Source: JABDKJ01 sp964609215
Lineage (GTDB): Bacteria > Bacteroidota > Bacteroidia > Flavobacteriales_D > JABDKJ01
Direction: 5' to 3'
NCBI GenBank assembly: GCA_964609215.1
Contig: CAZSQZ010000005.1
Span: forward strand, 62,001-126,000
DNA length: 64,000 nt
Position 1 is the first letter of the stretch. Each line of letters begins with the position of its first letter. The position numbers and the translations under genes are program-made. Below the pieces are notes generated by a model that was not told where the DNA came from, did no database searches, and saw only the letters and a program-made list of their open reading frames with translations. This document shows positions 44,121 through 53,563 of the stretch, piece by piece.

Positions 44121-45314
44121 ATGGAAAAAGCATCTGCATTTTTAAATCGTTTATCCGAATCTGCAACTCTAGCAATGTCTAGAAAGAGCAGAGAATTAAA
44201 GGAAAAAGGAATAGATGTAATAAGCTTAAGCCTTGGAGAGCCTGATTTTAATACACCTGACTTTATAAAAGATGCTGCCAGAGCTGCCCTAGATAATAAC
44301 ATAACCAAATATCCTCCAGTTAATGGTTTTAAAGAGCTTCGAGAAGCAATTTGCAAAAAATTTAAAAGGGATAATGGCATCAATTATAATCCAGATCAAA
44401 TTGTGGTTTCTACGGGTGCTAAGCAATCCATTGCAAACCTGATATTGGCAATCATTGGCAAAGAAGATGAAGTGATTATCCCCGCACCTTTTTGGGTCAC
44501 CTATATTGAACAGGTAAAAATGGTTGAAGGCACTCCCGTTGTCATTCCTACCTCCATTGAAAATGATTTCAAAGTTACTGCAGAGGAATTGGAAGAGAAA
44601 ATCAATAGCAACACCAAATTGATTATGTTTTCTTCTCCCTGTAATCCATCTGGATCGGTTTATTCCAAGGATGAATTAGAGAGTATTTCCAAGGTCATGG
44701 AAAGACATCCGCATGTCTATGTGATGTGCGATGAAATCTATGAGCATATTAATTTTGTTGGAAAACATGAAAGTTTAGCTGCTTTTAATGCAATTGCAGA
44801 CCGCGTAATTACTGTAAATGGAGTCTCTAAAGGATTTGCAATGACCGGTTGGAGATTAGGTTATATAGGAGCACCAGAATGGATTGCAAAGGCCTGCGCC
44901 AAAATACAAGGACAAGTAACTTCCGGAGCAAATTCCATAACTCAAATGGCTACCATAGCTGCTGTTAATGCTGATCCTTCTGTAACACATTATATGAGAG
45001 ATGCATTCAAAAAAAGAAGAGAATTGGTTTCTTCCCTACTTTCTGAAATTCCTGGAGTTAAAATCAACGAACCCGAAGGTGCATTTTATCATTTCCCAGA
45101 TGTGTCCGCATACTTTGGCAAGTCAGATGGCAATAAAACCATTGAAAATTCTTTTGATCTGGCAGAATACATTTTAGAAGAAGGTCACGTTGCAATGGTC
45201 GCTGGTGCAGCATTTGGTTCTCCCAGTAATATAAGAATCTCTTATGCTGCCTCTGAAGATGAATTGAGAGAAGCAATGAATAGACTAAAAAATACATTGG
45301 CAAAACTGTCTTAA
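44121..45314 (+). CDS. Pyridoxal-phosphate aspartate aminotransferase-family enzyme (class I)
   Basis: A 397-residue fold-type I aminotransferase: 'LSLGEPDFNTPDFIKDAA', 'VVSTGAKQSIANLILA', 'SSPCNPSGSVYSKDEL', and PLP lysine in 'NGVSKGFAMTGWRLGYIG'. 'SNIRISYAAS' holds the substrate-carboxylate arginine. It probably acts as aspartate or broad-specificity transaminase. Its TAATG stop/start is shared with the kinase gene, so the two are coupled. Confidence 0.92.
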   Translation: MEKASAFLNRLSESATLAMSRKSRELKEKGIDVISLSLGEPDFNTPDFIKDAARAALDNNITKYPPVNGFKELREAICKKFKRDNGINYNPDQIVVSTGAKQSIANLILAIIGKEDEVIIPAPFWVTYIEQVKMVEGTPVVIPTSIENDFKVTAEELEEKINSNTKLIMFSSPCNPSGSVYSKDELESISKVMERHPHVYVMCDEIYEHINFVGKHESLAAFNAIADRVITVNGVSKGFAMTGWRLGYIGAPEWIAKACAKIQGQVTSGANSITQMATIAAVNADPSVTHYMRDAFKKRRELVSSLLSEIPGVKINEPEGAFYHFPDVSAYFGKSDGNKTIENSFDLAEYILEEGHVAMVAGAAFGSPSNIRISYAASEDELREAMNRLKNTLAKLS

Positions 45315-46315
45315 TGGATATCAATTTAAAAGCATACTTTGAAAAATTTTCATCCGTAAAGCCTCTAGTTATAGGAGATGTAATGCTTGATTCCTATATG
45401 TGGGGAGAAATAAACCGTATATCACCTGAAGCTCCGGTACCTATTGTTGAAGTTAAAAAACGAGAAGATCGCTTGGGTGGAGCAGCCAATGTCTTAAGAA
45501 ATTTCATCTCTTTGGGGTGCACTCCGTTGCTCTGCTCAGTTATTGGTAAAGATAAAGCAGGTGATGTATTCAGAGAAAGATTAAATCATCACAAGCTTAA
45601 ACAAGATTATCTTCTGGTTTCTGAAGAAAGACCTACAACACAAAAAACACGAGTTATATCGGAGCAGCAGCAAGTTCTGCGTGTAGATGAAGAAATCACG
45701 AATGATTTATCTGACGATGAAGAACTGAGTCTTTTATCTAAAATACAATCTGCGCTAAACAATGAAGATATTAGTGTGGTTATTTTAGAAGACTACAATA
45801 AAGGAGTGCTAACAGAAAAAGTAATTCATCAAGTAATTGATTGGTGTAAAGAAAAATCAATCCCCGTGACGGTAGATCCTAAGAAAAAGAATTTCTGGGC
45901 ATACAAAGAAGTTAGCCTCTTTAAACCCAATCTACGGGAAATTGAGGATGGTTTAAAAGAAGAAATTGACCCAAGCAGCAAGCATTCTCTTGATGAAGCA
46001 TGCGCTAAGCTACAAAAAAGGCTAAATGCTGAAATGGCCTTAATTACTTTATCAGAACATGGCGTTTACGTAAATCATCAAGGAAATTCGGAAGTCATTC
46101 CTGCTGAAAAAAGAGAAATAGCAGATGTTTCAGGAGCAGGTGATACGGTTATTGCCGTTGCATCTATATGTTTAGCATTGGGAATGGATGCAGAGCACAT
46201 TGCGAAACTATCCAATCTCGCTGGCGGATTAGTCTGTGAGAAAGTGGGTGTAGTTCCAATTACATCAGATACTTTATTGAAAGAAGCAAAATCGTTAAAT
46301 ATTGGGAGAGACTAA
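45314..46315 (+). CDS. rfaE1: PfkB-family heptose-7-phosphate kinase (RfaE1/HldE N-domain type)
   Basis: A 333-residue ribokinase-fold enzyme that phosphorylates D-glycero-D-manno-heptose 7-phosphate at C1 on the way to ADP-heptose. Signatures: 'VIGDVMLDSYMWGEINRISPEAPVPIVEV', here recognised by ISPEAPVPIV, 'DRLGGAANVLRN', and 'DVSGAGDTVIA' with catalytic Asp277. It lacks the C-terminal nucleotidyltransferase domain of E. coli HldE, so RfaE2 must be separate. It would support the GT9 at 2782. Confidence 0.9.
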   Translation: MDINLKAYFEKFSSVKPLVIGDVMLDSYMWGEINRISPEAPVPIVEVKKREDRLGGAANVLRNFISLGCTPLLCSVIGKDKAGDVFRERLNHHKLKQDYLLVSEERPTTQKTRVISEQQQVLRVDEEITNDLSDDEELSLLSKIQSALNNEDISVVILEDYNKGVLTEKVIHQVIDWCKEKSIPVTVDPKKKNFWAYKEVSLFKPNLREIEDGLKEEIDPSSKHSLDEACAKLQKRLNAEMALITLSEHGVYVNHQGNSEVIPAEKREIADVSGAGDTVIAVASICLALGMDAEHIAKLSNLAGGLVCEKVGVVPITSDTLLKEAKSLNIGRD

Positions 46316-46316
46316 A

Positions 46317-47045
46317 TTGGCTGAGCAAGTAAAACCTTACAAGCATAGCGAAGACAATAAAAAGAAGCAGGTTGCTGATATGTTCAACAACATTGCCAAG
46401 AAGTATGACTTTTTAAATCATTTGCTTTCTCTGGGAATAGACAAAGGTTGGAGAAAAAGAGCCATAAAAATGGTTGCTCCACATCGCCCCAAACAGATTC
46501 TAGATCTGGCAACGGGAACAGGAGATTTTGCCTTTGTTGCTATGCGTTTGAAACCCGATCATATAGAAGCTGCAGACATTTCAGAGGGAATGTTAGATGT
46601 AGGCCGTCAAAAAAATATGAAAAAAGGATTTTCTGATGTTATTGATTTCGTTTATGGAGATAGTGAAAATCTGAAATACCCAGACAATCACTTTGATTTG
46701 GTTACCATAGCATTTGGAGTTAGAAATTTCGAGAATCTAAAAGCTGGTCTTTCTGAGATGCGAAGGGTTATAAAACCAGATGGCCATGTTTGTATTATTG
46801 AATTTTCAAAACCCAGAGGATTTCCAATGAAGCAATTGTTTGGTTTTTACAGTAAATACATCCTTCCATTAATTGGAAGGTTATTTTCTAAAGACAAATC
46901 AGCTTACACCTATTTACCAGAGTCTTCAGCAGCTTTTCCTGATGGCGAAGAATTTATCGCAATAATGGATGAGATTGGTTATAGTAAAACTCACGAAAAA
47001 AGACTAACTGGAGGTATCGCAACTATTTATCTATCAGAGAAATAA
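46317..47045 (+). CDS. ubiE: Menaquinone biosynthesis methyltransferase UbiE/MenG
   Basis: Methylates demethylmenaquinol to menaquinol at the membrane. About 242 residues: 'VADMFNNIAKKYDFLNHLLSLGIDKGWR' region, motif I 'ILDLATGTGDFAFVA', 'AFGVRNFENLKAGLSEMRRV', and 'FSKPRGFPMKQLFGFYSKYILPLIG' region, all UbiE hallmarks. TTG 46317 follows directly on the kinase stop; TTG 46302, overlapping it, is also possible. The ubiE-porT gene order is common in Flavobacteriia. Confidence 0.92.
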   Translation: MAEQVKPYKHSEDNKKKQVADMFNNIAKKYDFLNHLLSLGIDKGWRKRAIKMVAPHRPKQILDLATGTGDFAFVAMRLKPDHIEAADISEGMLDVGRQKNMKKGFSDVIDFVYGDSENLKYPDNHFDLVTIAFGVRNFENLKAGLSEMRRVIKPDGHVCIIEFSKPRGFPMKQLFGFYSKYILPLIGRLFSKDKSAYTYLPESSAAFPDGEEFIAIMDEIGYSKTHEKRLTGGIATIYLSEK

Positions 47046-47115
47046 AAACCCTTTTAGCTCCTTTCCGTTTAATAATAAGTTTATGAAACACTTTTTAAAG
47101 AATAAAAGCGTTTTC

Positions 47116-47123
47116 TATTTTTG
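47116..47123 (+). promoter_or_regulatory. -7 box TATTTTTG before porT
   Basis: Exact TAnnTTTG match, 12 bases before TTG 47136, suggesting porT has its own promoter as well as possible readthrough from ubiE. Confidence 0.45.
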
Positions 47124-47135
47124 CTAAGCTTAGAA

Positions 47136-47864
47136 TTGAAAAAATACACTATCATATTCATTTTACTCTTTTGTGCCAGTTCTATGTTCGCACAAAAAAG
47201 AAGTAAAGTAAAGTCTGCCAACCTCGGAAACTTTGATAGAAGATGGTACCATTTCGGTATGGCTCTAGGTTATAATACCTCTGATTTTTTTATTGAACGA
47301 AACGTAGATTTCACCTTTTCTGATTCTCTGGTTACATTGAACAATGTCAGTCAGCCGGGCTTTAACATAAACATTGTTACTGCCTTGCATTTAACAAGAG
47401 GTTTATCTCTTCGTTTTCTTCCGGGAATATCTCCTAAGGATAGAACTTTAGAATATACTTTTTTAAACCCCTTAGGCAGTCAACCTGAGGTTTCAACATT
47501 CACAAAGAGAGTTGAATCTTTTTATGTGGAATTTCCCCTGTTTTTAAAGTATAGAACTGATAGGATAAACAATTTTGCAGCGTATGTAATTGCCGGTGGC
47601 AAATTTGCTTTGGATTTACAATCGCAAAAACAGGTTAACAATAGTTTAGACCAGGATATTGTTATCAAAACCGAAGACAGAGAATGGGCTGCTGCCTATG
47701 GTGGAGGTTTTGATTTCTTTCTCCCCTACTTTAAGTTCGGAATAGAGCTGAGACATGAGGTTGGAATTAATAATATCTTAATTGATGATGGAACGCGTTT
47801 TGACGCTCCTTTACGATCTCTTCGTTCACGAAATTTCGTTCTAAGTCTTACCTTTGAAGGATAA
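47136..47864 (+). CDS. porT: PorT family outer-membrane protein, T9SS assembly/function
   Basis: A 242-residue barrel-type protein with signal peptide (LKKYTIIFILLFCASSMFAQ) from TTG 47136. 'FDRRWYHFGMALGYNTSDFFI' and 'RVESFYVEFPLFLKYRTDR' are typical of PorT/SprT. PorT is needed for T9SS secretion of proteins such as the seven cargo proteins encoded here. It lies directly after ubiE as in many Flavobacteriia, which strengthens the call. Confidence 0.9.
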   Translation: MKKYTIIFILLFCASSMFAQKRSKVKSANLGNFDRRWYHFGMALGYNTSDFFIERNVDFTFSDSLVTLNNVSQPGFNINIVTALHLTRGLSLRFLPGISPKDRTLEYTFLNPLGSQPEVSTFTKRVESFYVEFPLFLKYRTDRINNFAAYVIAGGKFALDLQSQKQVNNSLDQDIVIKTEDREWAAAYGGGFDFFLPYFKFGIELRHEVGINNILIDDGTRFDAPLRSLRSRNFVLSLTFEG

Positions 47865-47873
47865 GCACAATCA

Positions 47874-49415
47874 TTGCCTAAAGAAATAAGTATAAGGCTA
47901 CGGCCAGAATTTGCTTTTGAAGAAAAAGCCATTCGAAATGAAATTACCCGTCTAAGTGGTATTTCAGGTGCTTTTCAATATAGAATCTTAAAACAGTCCC
48001 TAGACGCGAGAAAGCAAATTGCCTATCAATTTAAGATTCAGGTTTATCCAGAAGGAGAATCCATTCCCCAAAAAGATCTGGCTTTTAAAGCAAAAAACGT
48101 AAGCAATCAAAAAGAAGTTGCAATAATTGGTGCTGGGCCGGCTGGACTTTTTGCTGCGCTTGAATGCATTGAAAAAGGCTTAAAGCCCATCATTTTTGAA
48201 AGAGGAAAAGATGTGCGGTCAAGAAGACGAGATCTCGCCAAGTTAAATAAAGAACATATTGTCAATCCCGAAAGCAATTATTGTTTTGGGGAAGGAGGAG
48301 CTGGAACCTATTCAGATGGTAAACTTTATACCCGAAGTAAGAAAAGAGGTTCGGTAAGAAAAGTATTGGAAACATTGGTTCAATTTGGTGCAGAAGAAAA
48401 CATTCTTTATGAAGCACACCCCCATATTGGAACCAACAAGTTACCACAGATCATCACTAGGATTCGCGAAACAATAGAAGAATGCGGTGGAGAAGTAAGA
48501 TTTGAAAACAAACTTACCAATCTTCATTTTGATGATAATGGTTTGAAGTCTATTGAAATTAATGGCAACGAAAAATTAGCATTTGATCATCTCATATTAG
48601 GAACAGGACATTCGGCAAGAGACATCTTTTACTTGCTGCACAGAAAGAAAATTGAAATTCAATTTCAAAGTTTTGGTTTAGGTGTGCGTATAGAACATCC
48701 TCAAAATACGATTGATCAGATTCAATACAATAAGAGAGAGAGAGGCGATTACCTACCTCCGGCTTCTTATTCTTTAGTAGAACAAGTCGATGGAATTGGT
48801 GTGCATTCTTTTTGTATGTGTCCTGGAGGAATCATTGCTCCTTGCGCAACTGCTCCCGGAGAAATTGTCACAAACGGTTGGAGCCCAAGTAAAAGAAATA
48901 ATCCATATGCCAATTCTGGTATGGTAGTTAGAGTGGATGAACAAAATATACCCCAATTTAATACCGCCTTAAGTGGGCTTGAGTTTCAATCGCGAATAGA
49001 ACAGAAAGCATGGCAAGTAGCTGGAGAAACGCAGGCAGCACCTGCACAAAGATTGACTGATTTTATTAAGGGAAGGGGCTCTCAAAATTTACCCAATTGC
49101 TCCTATCAACCGGGGATTGTTCCAAGTAACTTGTCCGAAATTCTTCCAGATTTCATTCATAGTCGATTGCAAGAGGCATTTAAAATTTGGGGAAAGAAAA
49201 TGAATGCATTCCTAACAGAAGAAGCTGTTGTTGTGGGTGTTGAATCTCGCTCCTCCTCTCCCGTTCGAATTCCTAGAGATAAAGAAAAGTTGGAGCATAC
49301 ACAGATCAAAGGATTATACCCATGCGGAGAAGGAGCGGGCTATGCAGGTGGCATAGTGAGCGCTGCCATAGACGGAATGCGTTGTGCAGAACAGATTGCT
49401 TTAAAGTATATTTGA
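47874..49415 (+). CDS. FAD-dependent oxidoreductase (COG2509 type)
   Basis: A 513-residue protein with an N-terminal ~85-residue domain, then the dinucleotide fold 'VAIIGAGPAGLFAALECI', 'YCFGEGGAGTYSDGKLYTR' and C-terminal 'YPCGEGAGYAGGIVSAAIDG'. These are the marks of the uncharacterised FAD-dependent dehydrogenase family COG2509. Substrate unknown. Start TTG 47874, 9 bases after porT. A GNAT gene follows after 4 bases. Confidence 0.88.
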   Translation: MPKEISIRLRPEFAFEEKAIRNEITRLSGISGAFQYRILKQSLDARKQIAYQFKIQVYPEGESIPQKDLAFKAKNVSNQKEVAIIGAGPAGLFAALECIEKGLKPIIFERGKDVRSRRRDLAKLNKEHIVNPESNYCFGEGGAGTYSDGKLYTRSKKRGSVRKVLETLVQFGAEENILYEAHPHIGTNKLPQIITRIRETIEECGGEVRFENKLTNLHFDDNGLKSIEINGNEKLAFDHLILGTGHSARDIFYLLHRKKIEIQFQSFGLGVRIEHPQNTIDQIQYNKRERGDYLPPASYSLVEQVDGIGVHSFCMCPGGIIAPCATAPGEIVTNGWSPSKRNNPYANSGMVVRVDEQNIPQFNTALSGLEFQSRIEQKAWQVAGETQAAPAQRLTDFIKGRGSQNLPNCSYQPGIVPSNLSEILPDFIHSRLQEAFKIWGKKMNAFLTEEAVVVGVESRSSSPVRIPRDKEKLEHTQIKGLYPCGEGAGYAGGIVSAAIDGMRCAEQIALKYI

Positions 49416-49419
49416 AATA

Positions 49420-49866
49420 ATGAACTTCATAAGAACCGATAATCAGCACCCAAAATTTGCAGGACTCGTTGACCTGTTAGATGAAGTTTTGAGAACAGCA
49501 GATGGTGACTTGCACGGTTTTTATCATCAGTACAATGGCATTGAAAGTTTAAAACATGTGGTCCTTTGTTTTGATGCTGATGAGGCAATTGCTTGTGGAG
49601 CATTTAAAGAATTAGAAAACGGTCAAGTAGAAGTAAAAAGGATGTATACCCGTGAAGGGTATAGAGGCAAAGGTATTGCTACTGCGCTACTCAAAGAATT
49701 GGAAAAGTGGATAGGCGAATTGAATTACCAAAGCATTGTGCTGGAAACAGGGAAACAGCAACCAGATGCCATTGCGCTTTACGATAAAAACGGGTATAAA
49801 AGAATTCCTAATTATGGGCAATATCAGAACGAGGAGAATAGTGTTTGTTTTAAAAAGCTTTTATAA
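49420..49866 (+). CDS. GNAT family N-acetyltransferase
   Basis: A 148-residue acetyltransferase with the core 'VEVKRMYTREGYRGKGIATALLKELE' (the R-G-x-G-I-A pyrophosphate loop) and 'IALYDKNGYKRIPNYGQY'. This YjdJ/YhhY-like small GNAT type acetylates small molecules or amines; the substrate is unknown. It appears cotranscribed with the FAD enzyme. Confidence 0.88.
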   Translation: MNFIRTDNQHPKFAGLVDLLDEVLRTADGDLHGFYHQYNGIESLKHVVLCFDADEAIACGAFKELENGQVEVKRMYTREGYRGKGIATALLKELEKWIGELNYQSIVLETGKQQPDAIALYDKNGYKRIPNYGQYQNEENSVCFKKLL

Positions 49867-49876
49867 ATTATAGAAC

Positions 49877-50557
49877 ATGAAGAAATCTCAGAAAGTATTA
49901 GTTATCACAATAGCTTCATTTTTCACACTATTATTCATTGGTCGCTTACTTGGTTTCTATATTTTTTGGTCTATACCTACTCAAGCAAATGAGCCAGGCT
50001 TAAAATTAGATTCTTATCATGTTTCATCAAATCTGTTTAGTCCAGTAAAGAATGATTTTATATGCTTTGAAACATTGGAAAATGGAGAAAAAGTTACCTA
50101 TGTTAAACGTTTGGTTGGAGTTGCTGGAGATAAAATAGAATTAAAAAATTCCATTCTTTATGTAAACGACATCAATGTAGATCAAAACATGAATTTAAAG
50201 CGATCTTATTTGATATCAATTGATGAATATCTGAAACACCAAGCCTTAATAAACGATCCTTATCTACTTGAAAATGAAAGGATGATTAAACAAAGGGATT
50301 CTGTAATAGTCCAACTTGAAGATGCTTGGTTAGATGGAATAATAAAGGCAAGAAGACTTTATGATGACAATCCAAATCCAAAGACCTTTGCGTTCTATGG
50401 AAAAGAGTGGAGTATGGTGAATTTTGGACCATACATTGTGCCAGAAGAACACTTTTTTGTTATGGGGGACAGTAGAGATAATTCGTTAGACTCAAGATAT
50501 ATTGGCCCAATCCATGAAAGTAAATTTGAAGGTGTTGTGATTACAGCGAAATATTAG
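49877..50557 (+). CDS. S26-family signal peptidase I homologue lacking the canonical serine
   Basis: A 226-residue protein with one N-terminal membrane helix and the S26 fold: 'KVTYVKRLVGVAGDKIEL' holds the general-base lysine (Lys77) and 'FFVMGDSRDNSLDSRYIGP' is box E. At the nucleophile box the sequence is IPTQANEPGLK (33-43): where normal enzymes have SMxPT, alanine 37 stands at the serine position. Either another residue serves, for example Ser46, Ser50 or Ser51, or it is not a protease. I recall similar ANEP-type homologues in the phylum, but cannot check this. It lies 10 bases after the GNAT gene. Confidence 0.82.
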   Translation: MKKSQKVLVITIASFFTLLFIGRLLGFYIFWSIPTQANEPGLKLDSYHVSSNLFSPVKNDFICFETLENGEKVTYVKRLVGVAGDKIELKNSILYVNDINVDQNMNLKRSYLISIDEYLKHQALINDPYLLENERMIKQRDSVIVQLEDAWLDGIIKARRLYDDNPNPKTFAFYGKEWSMVNFGPYIVPEEHFFVMGDSRDNSLDSRYIGPIHESKFEGVVITAKY

Positions 50558-50655
50558 ACAATGGATTGGAAGTGTTGTTCTTAGAAAAATGAAATGTAGT
50601 TCATTTATTAAAAGTATTGATATGAAAAGATTGTTATTTTAAATCCAAAAATAAA

Positions 50656-51489
50656 GTGAAGAAAAAATTACTTTTTTTATTCTACATCCTTTTTATGTCT
50701 CATTTTTATTGTTCTGATATAAATGTTTCAGGAGTTATTTACGATAGGTTAAGTCAAAATACACTTTGTGGAGCTGAAATAAAAGTTTACAACGAGAGAA
50801 AGTTAGCCGGAACATTATTCTCAAATGAAAATGGAGAATTTGCATTTAATATTGAAAGAGGAAAAGCTTTTATACTCTCTGTGAATAAAAAAAATTATTA
50901 CTCTCAGTGCTTTGTTATTAATGGAATTGGGTCAGAAAAATCTGAAAAAAGTATTCATTTATCATTAAACCCTTCCCTATTATATGCATTCGATCCAGAA
51001 TTAGATTCACTCTTCCATAATCCAATTTGTAAGTTTCGATATGACTATAAAACTGAAGATTTTATCTGGAATCAGGTAAAGTTGGAATCAATGATTGAAA
51101 TGATCGATTCAATATCAAATAAATTCCAAAAAAGTTCATTGACCATTCCTCTTCAACAGGAAATTGATTCTCTTTCTAAAATTTGTAATGTTCAGGTATT
51201 GGAACAAAATCTGATTAATGAAAGAATGCATGAGTATTGCATGGAATACCATAAGTTTTTCGTTGCTGGTTATGCTAGAGGTGCAGCTCTTATCTTTGAT
51301 ATGACCAGTCAAAATTTCAACTATGAAAAAGAACTAAATTTTGGCGACTCATTGATTACTCAAAAAAAATATGAAATGGCAATTAACCATTTTAAAGCAA
51401 TGCAAAGAGTCCTTCCAAACAATTCAATTATTAAGAGAAAAATTAAAAAACTAAAAAAATTGACTGAATCCGAAAGTATATCAAATTAA
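50656..51489 (+). CDS. Secreted protein with carboxypeptidase-regulatory-like domain
   Basis: A 277-residue exported protein (signal MKKKLLFLFYILFMSHFYCS, GTG start 50656). Residues ~22-100 form a CarboxypepD_reg-like beta sandwich (VSGVIYDRLSQNTLCGAEI, GTLFSNENGEFAFNIERG). The rest is helical, with a TPR-like end (FGDSLITQKKYEMAINHFKAM). No sorting domain is seen. Function unknown; it may be an envelope scaffold protein. Confidence 0.72.
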   Translation: MKKKLLFLFYILFMSHFYCSDINVSGVIYDRLSQNTLCGAEIKVYNERKLAGTLFSNENGEFAFNIERGKAFILSVNKKNYYSQCFVINGIGSEKSEKSIHLSLNPSLLYAFDPELDSLFHNPICKFRYDYKTEDFIWNQVKLESMIEMIDSISNKFQKSSLTIPLQQEIDSLSKICNVQVLEQNLINERMHEYCMEYHKFFVAGYARGAALIFDMTSQNFNYEKELNFGDSLITQKKYEMAINHFKAMQRVLPNNSIIKRKIKKLKKLTESESISN

Positions 51490-51619
51490 ATCGGAAGGTC
51501 TTGATTTCAAAATTGTGAACATAAAGAAATCTTGTTCTCAATAATCAATCAGAACAAATTCTTATCTTTAATGGCTATCCGTTGGTAGCAAGAACTTATT
51601 TACCATTAAATTAAATCAC

Positions 51620-53251
51620 ATGAAATACTTTCTCATTGCACTATACCTGTGCCTATTTTCTTCTAATCTATTTTCTAACTCTACTGTCAGAGACATTGTC
51701 ATAATTTTTGGAGGCAATAATGCTCGAGGAGCTGGGGTACTTGCGGATCTCGATAATTCTCCAACTCATTACGAATCAAATATTGATATTTGGAATAATA
51801 AAAGTCATCAAAGTGGTGAATGGGAGGCATTGAATATTGGACAAAATAATAATTCCATGCCTCATGGTGATTATGGATTGGAAGTATCACTTCTGGACGA
51901 GATGACGCTTAGACCATCATCCAAACTATCTGTTGTTAAAGTTACTTTCGAGGGCACCTTGTTTCAAAGGTGGCATTATGAAAATGATACAATTGCAGCT
52001 CCTATTTTGGACAGACTAGTCGCTCAAATTGCAGCGGTTAAAACGCATGCCAGAAATAATAGTGAGGACATAAGGTTTAGAGGAATAGTTTATGATCATG
52101 GATTTTATTCTAGCCAAATTGCCGATAGCTTATTGCCGTCAAGAGTGGAACATTACAATGCTTGCAAAAAACTGGCATTTTATTTAAGATATGCAGCAGA
52201 ACATAGCAATCTCCCTTTTGCTATATTTGGAGAAAGCAATGAAGGAACACTTCCTTCTGAATACGTTTCAAGACCAGAAATAGCGCATAGAAATTCTAAA
52301 TTCACCAATTTTATTGATCTATGTACTTTTTTTGAATCTGGGCCTAACACAGACTACAGACTTGCTGATAGACATATCTTTAACTCAGCAACCTTGCATG
52401 GAATTAACGATAACATTGCTACCTATTTTAATAACCACTTTTCTGACCCGATAGAAAATTTTGATAGTTTAGGCACCTTCTACACTTATCTTTTGTGTGG
52501 TCAATCGAATATGGTTGGATGGGGAACAATTGACTCCCTATCCAATTTTGAGAAGAGATTTGGCAAAACACGAATTTGGAATAATTCAGAAGAACGTCAT
52601 CAAGTATTAAAACTTGGTGACAATAATAATGGTGCTCATCCTTTCCTCTTTGGAATTGAAGCAATAATAGGACATCAGATTTATTTAAATCAATTGGATT
52701 CTATTCATTTAGTAAAATCTGCATTTGGAGGAACCTCTCTTTTTGGTGCTTGGAACGCAGAAGGAGTTAGCATGGGTGTTTCTTTGAGAAGAACTCAGAG
52801 AGAAGTTTTGCAACATGCTGAATTTTTATTTCGCCAAGGTCGGAAACCAGTTTATAAATCATTTGTTTGGATACAAGGTCAATCAGATTCTGATACAATA
52901 ATACGTGCCGTTCAGTATGAAGATAACTTAAGAGGTCTAATAGATTATGTAAGAAGTTTAACAGGACAAGACCAGCTTAAAGCTATAGTCACTCAAACAC
53001 ATGATAGAATTAATCCTCATCCATATAAGTATATAGTTAGAGCAGCGCAGGCAGCTGTCTGCAATACCACTAATTTTTGTGAGCTTATTGATGAAGACGA
53101 ATGTGTTCCAAATGGGACTGACTGTTTAACAGATAGCAATGGAAACATCGTATATGTTATACCACTTACCAATAATTATGGAGTTCATTTTGAAACAGAT
53201 GGCTTTCGTATTTTAGGTGGGTTTATCTATGATGCCTTGGAAAAGCCATAG
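51620..53251 (+). CDS. Tandem SASA-domain (sialate O-acetylesterase-like) carbohydrate esterase, first domain degenerate
   Basis: A 543-residue secreted protein (signal peptide to ~residue 19). The C-terminal domain (~287-543) is a complete SASA/CE6-like SGNH esterase: CGQSNMVG (Ser296), 'KSAFGGTSLFGAW', 'FVWIQGQSDSD' and a C-terminal His in 'YGVHFETDG' (His523). The N-terminal domain (~24-280) has the same order of elements but reads GGNNARG in place of GQSN, 'KVTFEGTLFQRWH' and 'IVYDHGFYSSQIADS'. It has therefore lost the serine block and is probably a pseudo-enzyme or binding domain. The active half is predicted to remove acetyl groups from a glycan. Confidence 0.85.
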   Translation: MKYFLIALYLCLFSSNLFSNSTVRDIVIIFGGNNARGAGVLADLDNSPTHYESNIDIWNNKSHQSGEWEALNIGQNNNSMPHGDYGLEVSLLDEMTLRPSSKLSVVKVTFEGTLFQRWHYENDTIAAPILDRLVAQIAAVKTHARNNSEDIRFRGIVYDHGFYSSQIADSLLPSRVEHYNACKKLAFYLRYAAEHSNLPFAIFGESNEGTLPSEYVSRPEIAHRNSKFTNFIDLCTFFESGPNTDYRLADRHIFNSATLHGINDNIATYFNNHFSDPIENFDSLGTFYTYLLCGQSNMVGWGTIDSLSNFEKRFGKTRIWNNSEERHQVLKLGDNNNGAHPFLFGIEAIIGHQIYLNQLDSIHLVKSAFGGTSLFGAWNAEGVSMGVSLRRTQREVLQHAEFLFRQGRKPVYKSFVWIQGQSDSDTIIRAVQYEDNLRGLIDYVRSLTGQDQLKAIVTQTHDRINPHPYKYIVRAAQAAVCNTTNFCELIDEDECVPNGTDCLTDSNGNIVYVIPLTNNYGVHFETDGFRILGGFIYDALEKP

Positions 53252-53563
53252 GTTTAAGAAACAGATTTTAGATCATTTGTCAAAAGGGCTACTATCACAA
53301 ATTTGATTTCACCATAGAAAACGGAACCATACTTAAAGCCTGTTTAAACATTTTGATCAATGAAAATATGAGTTGCAATAAACCTCTGATGATATCATCA
53401 CCTTTAGACTCTAAATTGATTTTAAGAATTAAAAAATCTAATTCTTTTTCTTAAATGATAGAAAATAGGTGAATAAAGTCCCCTTTTATTCCTAGGGCTA
53501 ATTTATCTTTGGTGGTATTACAAAAAGAATGCTTAAGCGCTATTCTAAACAAAATTTGAACTT
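53252..53563. other. Gene-free stretch of about 310 bases with one -7 box
   Basis: No convincing gene on either strand. A TATCTTTG box is present near the right end (53504-53511). Confidence 0.5.
53504..53511 (+). promoter_or_regulatory. -7 box TATCTTTG
   Basis: Exact TAnnTTTG match 52 bases before the ATG at 53564 of the DM13 T9SS gene. Confidence 0.4.

Noticed and set aside
50587..50606. 7-bp hairpin AAATGAA-N6-TTCATTT after the signal peptidase gene as a terminator
   Set aside because: The stem is AT-only in most pairs and no T-tract follows.
51570..51620. Second cassette-junction-like word (ccgttggtagcaag) before the SASA gene
   Set aside because: Single short word without a partner; not enough for a recombination site.
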